Of a DNA stretch of 38,364 bases, positions 32,322-38,364 are shown piece after piece. Position 1 is the stretch's first letter, and each line of letters begins with the position of its first letter. Source of the stretch: Elusimicrobia bacterium CG_4_9_14_3_um_filter_62_55 (GTDB lineage: Bacteria > Elusimicrobiota > Elusimicrobia > UBA1565); the NCBI GenBank assembly GCA_002790095.1, contig PFUL01000026.1:1-38364 (forward strand). Direction: 5' to 3'. The translations under genes and the position numbers were made by a program. Under the pieces are notes generated by a model. That model did not search any database. It was not told the origin of the DNA and saw only the letters and a program-made list of their open reading frames with translations.

Positions 32322-33410
32322 CTAGCGGGCCGCTTGTTCGGCGACGGGCTTTTCGGCGGCGGCCTTCTTCGCGCGGCGGGCGTCCCGGATGCGCATCACG
32401 TCGTTGAAGGTCGCGAAGATGAGAAGCGAAAGCAAAAACACCAGCCCGACCGAGTTGGCCGCGCCGACGATCTGAGTCGTCAGTTTCCGGCGGCTGATCC
32501 CTTCCCACAGGTAAAGGATTCCGTGTCCTCCGTCGAGCAGCGGGATCGGCAGGATATTGAAGAAGCCGATGGCGACTGAAATCAGCCCGATCAAAAACAC
32601 CAAATCCTCGAGACCGGAATGCGCCGCCCTGGAAACCATCTGCACGATGCCCACCGGTCCGGCGAGATCGGGACGTTCGCGCTTGTAGATCTTCTGGGCC
32701 AACTGCTCGACGGTGTAGGCGGTCCAGTACCAGCACTGATGCAGCGCCTCCAGAATCGATCCGCCGAAGCCGACGCGTTGATAGTCGATCACCGGCACGA
32801 TGCCGATCAAGCCGCGTCCCGAGGCGGAATCCAGACGCGGGGTCAACGTCACCGCCTTCATCTCGCCCGCGCGCGCGTATTGAATGTTCACCGGCACGCC
32901 GGGGTGTTTGTGGATGTACTGGGCCAAATCCTCCCAGAGGGTGATCTCCAAATCGTCGGCCTTCACGATCCGGTCGCCCTTCTGCAGGCCGGCCGTCACG
33001 GCGGGGAAATCGGGGGCGAAATCGCCGAGCACCGGTTCGGTCGAGGGCTCCGGCATGCCGCGGAAGAATACGACGAGAAAGAACATGACGAAGGCGAGGA
33101 TGTAGTTCATCGCCGGACCGGCGGCGACGATCGCCAGGCGCTCCCAGGGGGAGCGCGAGAAATACTCATCGGGATCGCCCGTCGCGTCATCGAGAGATTC
33201 GCCCGCGGGCTTCACGAAGCCGCCCAAGGGGATCGCGCAGATCGAATACCGCGTGTCGCCGCGCGTGAAGCCGATCAGTTCCGGGCCGAAGCCGAACGCG
33301 AAGCGCTCGACGCGAACGCCGAGCTTAACGCAGACGAGGAAGTGCCCGAATTCGTGCAGGAAGATCACGAGTCCGAAAGTAAGGAGAACGGCAAACGCGC
33401 TCAGGATCAT
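32322..33410 (-). CDS. rseP: RseP-type site-2 intramembrane zinc metalloprotease
   Basis: A 362-residue membrane protease. The zinc site HEFGH is at residues 19-23 in the first helix, one PDZ domain follows (about 120-200, GLQKGDRIVKADD), and the second ligand motif NILPIPLLDGGH is near residue 300. E. coli RseP has two PDZ domains; this shorter form has one, as in many other bacteria. It cuts membrane-bound anti-sigma factors and leftover signal peptides, so the anti-sigma protein at 17836 is a possible substrate. ATG 33410 overlaps the dxr stop (ATGA). An earlier in-frame start lies inside dxr. Confidence 0.93.
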   Translation of the reverse strand: MILSAFAVLLTFGLVIFLHEFGHFLVCVKLGVRVERFAFGFGPELIGFTRGDTRYSICAIPLGGFVKPAGESLDDATGDPDEYFSRSPWERLAIVAAGPAMNYILAFVMFFLVVFFRGMPEPSTEPVLGDFAPDFPAVTAGLQKGDRIVKADDLEITLWEDLAQYIHKHPGVPVNIQYARAGEMKAVTLTPRLDSASGRGLIGIVPVIDYQRVGFGGSILEALHQCWYWTAYTVEQLAQKIYKRERPDLAGPVGIVQMVSRAAHSGLEDLVFLIGLISVAIGFFNILPIPLLDGGHGILYLWEGISRRKLTTQIVGAANSVGLVFLLSLLIFATFNDVMRIRDARRAKKAAAEKPVAEQAAR

Positions 33411-34600
33411 GCGGCCGCCTTTAAGGTTCCGGCGATCTCGGACGCTTTCGTGCGCGCCCATTGGTCGATCTCGACGATCTCACCGAAGGTCGGGAGAGAG
33501 CCGCCGGCGCTATAAGCCTTCATCGTCTCTTCGATCACGCGTGGGATGTCGGTAAAGCGGATTTTTCCGGCCAGGAACTCGTCGACGCCGATCTCGTCGG
33601 CGGCGTTGAGCACCGCGGGCATGCCGCCGCCGGTGCGTGCGGCCTCCATCGCCAGGGCCAGGCACTGAAAGCGCTGGAAATCGGGCTTCGCAAAGGTCAG
33701 CTTCTCGGTCGCGAACAAATCGAGGCTCTCAATCACGCTCTTCGTGCGCTCGGGCCAGGTCATCGCGTACTGAATCGGCAGCGCCATGTCGGGTGCGGAC
33801 AACTGCGCGATCATCGAACCGTCGTGAAATTCCACCGCGCCGTGGATGATCGACTGATGGTGGATCACGATCTCGAGCTGGCGCAATTCGAGCCCAAACA
33901 GGTTCTTGATCTCGATGGCCTCGAAGCCCTTGTTCATCAAGGACGCGCTGTCGACGGTGATCTTGCGCCCCATCTTCCAGGTCGGATGGTTCAGCGCCTC
34001 TTCCGGCGTAACGGAGTCGAGCGAACCCTTCCGCTTATAGAAGGGGCCGCCTGAAGCCGTGAGGATCACGCGCTTGGCCGTCTTCGCGTAGCCGCGCAGG
34101 CCGCCCTTGGGAATCGTGCGGCTGCCGAAGGCCTGAAAAATCGCCGAGGGTTCGGAATCCACGGGAAGGATCATCCCGCCCCAGCGGTCCGCCTCGTTCA
34201 TGAACTGCTCGCCCGCCATCACCATCGGCTCTTTGTTGGCCAAGGCGACCGTCTTGCCGGCCTTCAGCGCGGCCAACAACGGCGCGAAGCCGATGCCGCC
34301 GACCAAGGAGGTAAGCACCAAATCGACGTCCGCATGCGCGGCCATCTCGCAAAGCCCCTCGATGCCGGGTTCGAGCAGGCGGGCGCCTTTGATTTTGCCT
34401 TTAACGCGCTTGGCGGCCATCGGATCGAAGACGGCGACCATCGCGGGGGAAAACTCCTTGGCCTGAAGCTCCAATTCGCGGACATTCGAATTGACGGCGA
34501 GGCCCACCACCCTGAACGCGTCGGGCATCTCGCGCACCACGCGCAGGGCGTTCTGGCCGATCGAGCCGGTGGACCCGAGGATGACTATGTTCTGAGGCAT
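33407..34600 (-). CDS. dxr: 1-deoxy-D-xylulose 5-phosphate reductoisomerase
   Basis: A 397-residue enzyme of the MEP isoprenoid pathway, making methylerythritol phosphate with NADPH. The nucleotide loop GSTGSIGQ (9-16) is intact, the metal ligands Asp148 and Glu150 are present, and so are HPTW, DSASLMNKG and the later Glu. Three usually invariant places differ: DSEH reads DSEP (Pro151), NKES reads NKEP (Pro125), and HPQS reads HHQS. The gene otherwise looks healthy and full length. Extended -10 TGC-TACAAT lies 9 nt before its ATG. Its stop overlaps rseP. Confidence 0.94.
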   Translation of the reverse strand: MPQNIVILGSTGSIGQNALRVVREMPDAFRVVGLAVNSNVRELELQAKEFSPAMVAVFDPMAAKRVKGKIKGARLLEPGIEGLCEMAAHADVDLVLTSLVGGIGFAPLLAALKAGKTVALANKEPMVMAGEQFMNEADRWGGMILPVDSEPSAIFQAFGSRTIPKGGLRGYAKTAKRVILTASGGPFYKRKGSLDSVTPEEALNHPTWKMGRKITVDSASLMNKGFEAIEIKNLFGLELRQLEIVIHHQSIIHGAVEFHDGSMIAQLSAPDMALPIQYAMTWPERTKSVIESLDLFATEKLTFAKPDFQRFQCLALAMEAARTGGGMPAVLNAADEIGVDEFLAGKIRFTDIPRVIEETMKAYSAGGSLPTFGEIVEIDQWARTKASEIAGTLKAAA

Positions 34601-34609
34601 CGAATTCTC

Positions 34610-34618
34610 ATTGTAGCA
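34610..34618 (-). promoter_or_regulatory. Extended -10 promoter before dxr
   Basis: On the minus strand TGC (34618-34616) precedes TACAAT (34615-34610), nine bases before the dxr ATG at 34600. It lies in the 24-bp gap after cdsA. Transcription would start about 2-3 nt before the ATG, giving an almost leaderless dxr-rseP message. Confidence 0.5.
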
Positions 34619-34624
34619 TTTCGA

Positions 34625-35437
34625 TCAGGACGCCGAAGTAAACAGCAGCAGGTAGTACACCGCGGGGGCCAAGAGCAAAAACGCGTCCATGCGGTCGAAG
34701 ATCCCGCCGTGCCCCGGCAGCAAAGACGCCGAGTCCTTCACGCCGGCCGCGCGCTTGATCAAGGACTGCGACAAATCGGAGGCCTGCCCGCCGATGCCGA
34801 TGAGCAAAGAGAGCCCGACGGCGAGCGGCACGGGAAGCTGCGCGCCCATGAAGGTTTTTCGCGCGATGAACACCGCGGCGAACGCGCCCAGCACGCCGCC
34901 GACGAGGCCTTCCCAGCTTTTCTTCGGGCTGATCACCGGCGCGAGCCGCCGTTTGCCGATCGCCATCCCGGTGAAGTACGCCGCGCTGTCCGAGGTCCAC
35001 ACCGCGGCGAACAAGAGAAAAGTCCACGCGCGTCCGTCGGGGCGCAGTTCGCGCAGCAGCGCCAAATGCCCGAGCGTCCAGCCGACGAACATCGCGCCGA
35101 ACACCGTGAGCGCGGCCCGGTCGAGCGAATGCTCCTTGCGCAGCAGTTCGCGCAGCATCGCCGCGAACACCACCGCCGTGATCGTCATCGGCACCAGCGC
35201 GTCCGCGCGCGGCAAGGTCCCGCCCAGCGCCGCCGCGGCCGCCACCGCGCCGCCGCCCAGCACCACGAGTACGCGCTGCACGCCCCTGCCGCCCAGCCAC
35301 AGCACCGTCGCGTACTCGTGCAGCGCCAGCATCGTCATGCCGACGATCAGCGCGCCGAAGGGCACGCCGCCCAGATAAATCACGAACAGTAAAAACGGAA
35401 TGCCGACCAGCGCGGTCAGGACTCGGGGGAGAAGCAC
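34625..35437 (-). CDS. cdsA: Phosphatidate cytidylyltransferase
   Basis: A 270-residue membrane enzyme making CDP-diacylglycerol for phospholipid synthesis. It has about eight hydrophobic segments and the family signature near the C-terminus: SLIKRAAGVKDSASLLPGHGG followed by IFDRMDAF. The start is GTG 35437, sharing its first base with the uppS TAG stop. The family order uppS-cdsA-dxr-rseP is kept. Confidence 0.93.
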   Translation of the reverse strand: MLLPRVLTALVGIPFLLFVIYLGGVPFGALIVGMTMLALHEYATVLWLGGRGVQRVLVVLGGGAVAAAAALGGTLPRADALVPMTITAVVFAAMLRELLRKEHSLDRAALTVFGAMFVGWTLGHLALLRELRPDGRAWTFLLFAAVWTSDSAAYFTGMAIGKRRLAPVISPKKSWEGLVGGVLGAFAAVFIARKTFMGAQLPVPLAVGLSLLIGIGGQASDLSQSLIKRAAGVKDSASLLPGHGGIFDRMDAFLLLAPAVYYLLLFTSAS

Positions 35438-36141
35438 TAGAGGCCTCCGAAGCGCCGGCTGCGCCCTTGGAACTGGGCGATCGCTTCATGCAGGTGGGTC
35501 TTGCGGAAGTCCGGCCAGTTCGTCTGCGTGACGACGAGCTCCGCGTAGGCGATCTGCCAGAGCAGAAAATTGGAGATGCGCATCTCGCCGGAGGTGCGGA
35601 TCAAAAGATCGGGATCGGGCAGGCCCGCCGTGTAGAGACGCCCGGAAATCTCCTCTTCGGAAACCTCCTTCACTCCGTCGCGGAGCAAGCCGTTCACCGC
35701 GTCGACGATCTCGGCGCGCGAGCCGTAGTTCAGCGCGAGATTGAGCACCAGGCCGGTGTTCTTGTCGAGAAACGCCATGGACTCGTCGAGCTGCGCGCGC
35801 ACGCTTTCCGGCAGCCCCTGAAGCCGCCCGGAGGCCCGGAGGCGGACGTTGTTCTTGTCGAGTTCCGGAGTCTCTTCCTTGAGCGCCCACGCGAGCAGGT
35901 CCATCAAGGTGTCCACTTCCTCTTTTGGGCGCAGCCAGTTCTCCGTCGAGAACGAGTACAGCGTCAGCGCCTCGATGCCGAGTTCGCCGCAGCTGCGCAC
36001 CGCCTCGCGCACCGAATCCACGCCGGCCTTATGGCCGGCCGCGCGCGGCAGTCCGCGGGCTTTCGCCCAGCGGCCGTTGCCGTCCATGATGATCGCCACA
36101 TGGCGGGGGAGGCGCTTTAAATCGAGTTCGGGGAGCGGCAC
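35437..36141 (-). CDS. uppS: Undecaprenyl diphosphate synthase
   Basis: A 234-residue cis-prenyltransferase making the C55 carrier lipid for peptidoglycan and surface polymers. The catalytic Asp20 lies in IIMDGNGRWAKARGLPRAAGH. Further signatures are LTLYSFSTENWLRP, LALNYGSRAEI and RTSGEMRISNFLLWQIAYAEL. The start is GTG 36141, seven bases after TAGAAT and without an SD. It is separated from frr, its usual upstream partner, by the toxin-antitoxin genes. Confidence 0.95.
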   Translation of the reverse strand: MPLPELDLKRLPRHVAIIMDGNGRWAKARGLPRAAGHKAGVDSVREAVRSCGELGIEALTLYSFSTENWLRPKEEVDTLMDLLAWALKEETPELDKNNVRLRASGRLQGLPESVRAQLDESMAFLDKNTGLVLNLALNYGSRAEIVDAVNGLLRDGVKEVSEEEISGRLYTAGLPDPDLLIRTSGEMRISNFLLWQIAYAELVVTQTNWPDFRKTHLHEAIAQFQGRSRRFGGL

Positions 36142-36148
36142 CGGAGTT

Positions 36149-36157
36149 ATTCTATCA
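36149..36157 (-). promoter_or_regulatory. Extended -10 promoter before uppS
   Basis: On the minus strand TGA (36157-36155) precedes TAGAAT (36154-36149), seven bases before GTG 36141. The expected transcription start is at the start codon. It would restore expression of uppS-cdsA after the insertion of the toxin-antitoxin pair. Confidence 0.55.
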
Positions 36158-36279
36158 AACCCGCGGCTCAGGGTTTTTCCGAGAATGCGTTTTACGGAGT
36201 CGGAATCGGGAACTCTTGGGTCTCCCCGATCGTACGAGCAGGCAGGGGGGGTTGTGATCTATGACTTTTAAGTTACACT

Positions 36280-36612
36280 ATGGACGATAAGATATTCTCA
36301 CTTTGGCGCTACCGTACCCGGAACGGGCGAGTTCCCGTGTCGGAGTGGATCGAAGCCTTGGACGCCGCGTCGGCCGCGCGCATCTTGGTGTACCTGGAAA
36401 GGCTGCGCTTCGGTCGGGCCGGAGGGCTGCGATCCGTTGGAAGGGGCGTCTGGGAGCTTAAGATCGATGTCGGTCCGGGCTATCGCGTTTACTTTTCCCA
36501 GGTTGGAAAAAGATTGCTTCTGCTGCTCTGCGGCGGCGACAAAGGCTCACAGCGCCGAGACGTCCGCCTCGCCAAGCGCTATCGAGAGGATTATCTGGAG
36601 CGAATGACATGA
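36280..36612 (+). CDS. RelE/HigB-like addiction-module toxin
   Basis: A 110-residue protein of the RelE/ParE superfamily branch often named addiction module killer protein. The pattern is VSEWIEALDAASAARILVYLERL (helical start), VGRGVWELKIDVGPGYRVYFSQ and LLLLCGGDKGSQRRDVRLAKRY. In the family such toxins cleave mRNA at the ribosome; catalytic residues are not certain here. It is coupled to the antitoxin gene by an ATGA overlap, toxin first. TACACT directly abuts the ATG and is too close to be its own -10. Confidence 0.88.
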   Translation: MDDKIFSLWRYRTRNGRVPVSEWIEALDAASAARILVYLERLRFGRAGGLRSVGRGVWELKIDVGPGYRVYFSQVGKRLLLLLCGGDKGSQRRDVRLAKRYREDYLERMT

Positions 36613-36920
36613 ACAAACGAAATCCGGCCGCCTCGCACGAGGCCGAGATGATCAAGGACTTCCGCAGCCGCCCCCGGCGCGCGGCCGCCTACCTAAACGC
36701 CGCGCTCGAAATCGCCTGCGAGCAAAACGACCCTTCGCTTCTGCTCAGCGCTTTAGCGACGGTCGCCCGGGCGCGCGGCATGAGCAAGGTCGCGCGGGAC
36801 GCGACTCTCCAGCGAGAAAGCCTGCACCGCATGCTCTCCAAGAAGGGAAACCCCCAATGGCGCAGCCTGTTTCGGGTGCTGCGCGCGCTCGACCTGCGGC
36901 CCAGGATCGACGCCGCTTAG
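36609..36920 (+). CDS. HigA-like helix-turn-helix antitoxin
   Basis: A 103-residue DNA-binding antitoxin of the addiction module antidote family. The helix-turn-helix spans about residues 45-95: LATVARARGMSKVARDATL, RESLHRMLSKKGNPQW and LFRVLRALDLRP. The N-terminus would bind the toxin. GGAG stands upstream of ATG 36609. Its TAG stop overlaps the frr TAA on the other strand, so the two genes converge with interlocked stops. It probably represses its own promoter. Confidence 0.88.
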   Translation: MNKRNPAASHEAEMIKDFRSRPRRAAAYLNAALEIACEQNDPSLLLSALATVARARGMSKVARDATLQRESLHRMLSKKGNPQWRSLFRVLRALDLRPRIDAA

Positions 36921-37468
36921 ACCGTCGTCACTTCCTTCTGCTTCTCTTCGATCAAGGCGTCCACGTCGGCGACGAACTTGTCGGTGAGCTTCTGGATGGC
37001 GCCTTCGAAGGCCTTCACCTGGTCTTCGGGGAGATTCTCGGCCTTGGCGCGCTTCTTGATCGCGTCCATGGCGTCCTTGCGGTCCGAGCGGATCGACACG
37101 CGGTACTCCTCGCCGATCTTGCCGACCTGCTTGGAGAGATCCTTGCGGCGCTCCTCGGTCATGGTGGGGAAATTGAGACGGATCACCTTGCCGTCGTTCT
37201 GGGTGGGGACGCCGAGGTCGCTCTTTTGCAGGGCCTTATCGAGCGGGTCCAAGGCGTTCGCGTCCCAGGGGCGCAGTTCCAGCGTCCGGGGTTCGGGCAC
37301 GGAGACCGCCGCGACCTGCTTGATCGGCACCATCGATCCGTAGTACTCGACCTTGATGTGATCGACCATCGCGGGGTTCGCCCGCCCGGTCCGCACGCCC
37401 GACAAATCGTCTTTCAGCTTCGCGATCCGTTCCTGCATCGACGCTTCGGCTTTGTCCTTTTCTGACAT
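36917..37468 (-). CDS. frr: Ribosome recycling factor
   Basis: A 183-residue factor that, with EF-G, splits the post-termination ribosome. Length and sequence are standard: GVRTGRANPAMVDHIKVEYYG (about 24-44), PEPRTLELRPWD, GKVIRLNFPTMTEERRKDL and a long C-terminal three-helix part. It follows pyrH after 22 nt with GGGAGAG upstream of its ATG. The normal next gene, uppS, is 775 bp away. Confidence 0.96.
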   Translation of the reverse strand: MSEKDKAEASMQERIAKLKDDLSGVRTGRANPAMVDHIKVEYYGSMVPIKQVAAVSVPEPRTLELRPWDANALDPLDKALQKSDLGVPTQNDGKVIRLNFPTMTEERRKDLSKQVGKIGEEYRVSIRSDRKDAMDAIKKRAKAENLPEDQVKAFEGAIQKLTDKFVADVDALIEEKQKEVTTV

Positions 37469-37490
37469 CGTTGTCTCTCCCTGAGCAAGC

Positions 37491-38218
<728 letters not shown>

Positions 38219-38222
<4 letters not shown>

Positions 38223-38364
38223 TCTCCGCCGAGGGTGTACCGGGCGAAGCGCTTGATTTCGATCGAGCCCCCGGCGGCCTTCGCGGCCTCGCCGATGATG
38301 GTTTTCAGAGGCGTCTTGTTGTCGCGCATCGACACCTGCTCGCTCAGGCAGTAGGCCTGGAAGA
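38219..38364 (-). CDS. tsf: Elongation factor Ts, C-terminal end (runs off the window)
   Basis: The last about 47 residues of EF-Ts, the nucleotide exchange factor for EF-Tu. It reads AYCLSEQVSMRDNKTPLK, then TIIGEAAKAAGG and IEIKRFARYTLGGE at the stop, matching the family C-terminus, in which a LEQP-type segment leads to FxRYxxGE. The gene is cut by the window edge and its TGA overlaps the pyrH start. Confidence 0.85.

Noticed and set aside
36274-36279. TACACT as a leaderless promoter for the toxin gene
   Set aside because: It touches the ATG directly, so transcription would begin inside the coding sequence.

Overview
The window is about 38 kb of high-GC bacterial chromosome, densely coded, with most genes sharing overlapping start and stop codons. 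It carries the membrane and connecting arms of respiratory complex I, general housekeeping translation, isoprenoid and envelope genes, and several secreted proteins I do not recognise. A 59-residue bacterial histone-fold protein and a MidA/NDUFAF7-type methyltransferase sit beside complex I. No gene here fixes the taxonomy. An uncultured, respiring lineage such as Elusimicrobiota (or a Bdellovibrionota-like group) is compatible, but that is inference.

Layout, plus strand, 1-19.1 kb. A tRNA with anticodon CAT and the histone-fold gene come first, ending in a hairpin terminator. Next is the MidA-like methyltransferase, overlapping nuoA, and then nuoA-B-C-D-H-I-J-K-L-M-N. The NADH-input genes nuoE, nuoF and nuoG are absent from their usual place between nuoD and nuoH, where there is a weak terminator and a new promoter-like site instead. 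NuoH has an unusual N-terminal extension of roughly 130 residues. From 12.06 to 19.1 kb runs a tightly coupled set of mostly exported proteins of unknown function, a DUF6624-like protein, an ECF sigma factor, a membrane zinc-binding anti-sigma factor, and rlmH.

Centre, 19.1-19.8 kb. Two converging transcription units, rlmH on plus and the rimP-to-ribF operon on minus, are separated by about 700 bp without a gene. This gap holds two long imperfect inverted copies (about 170 and 190 bp) of a multi-hairpin element around an AT-rich core with its own 12-bp GNRA-loop hairpin.

Minus strand, 19.8-38.4 kb. Read in transcription order this is tsf-pyrH-frr / uppS-cdsA-dxr-rseP / proS / rimP-nusA-infB-rbfA-truB-ribF plus a small unknown gene. 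That is close to the order of the large translation/lipid cluster of many bacteria. It is interrupted at three places by accessory genes: a RelE/HigB-like toxin with a HigA-like antitoxin between frr and uppS, a secreted Cys/Lys-repeat protein and a possible lipoprotein between rseP and proS, and a membrane-anchored unknown plus a frame-broken exported gene between proS and rimP. Two copies of a GGGGTCTGACCCC palindrome lie at the edges of these accessory pockets.

A recurring feature is an extended -10 promoter (TGn followed by a TAnnnT hexamer) only 6-9 nt before the start codon (12056, 13423, 31680, uppS, dxr), usually with no Shine-Dalgarno sequence. This suggests leaderless transcripts are common here. 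Genes inside operons use coupling or clear SD sequences.
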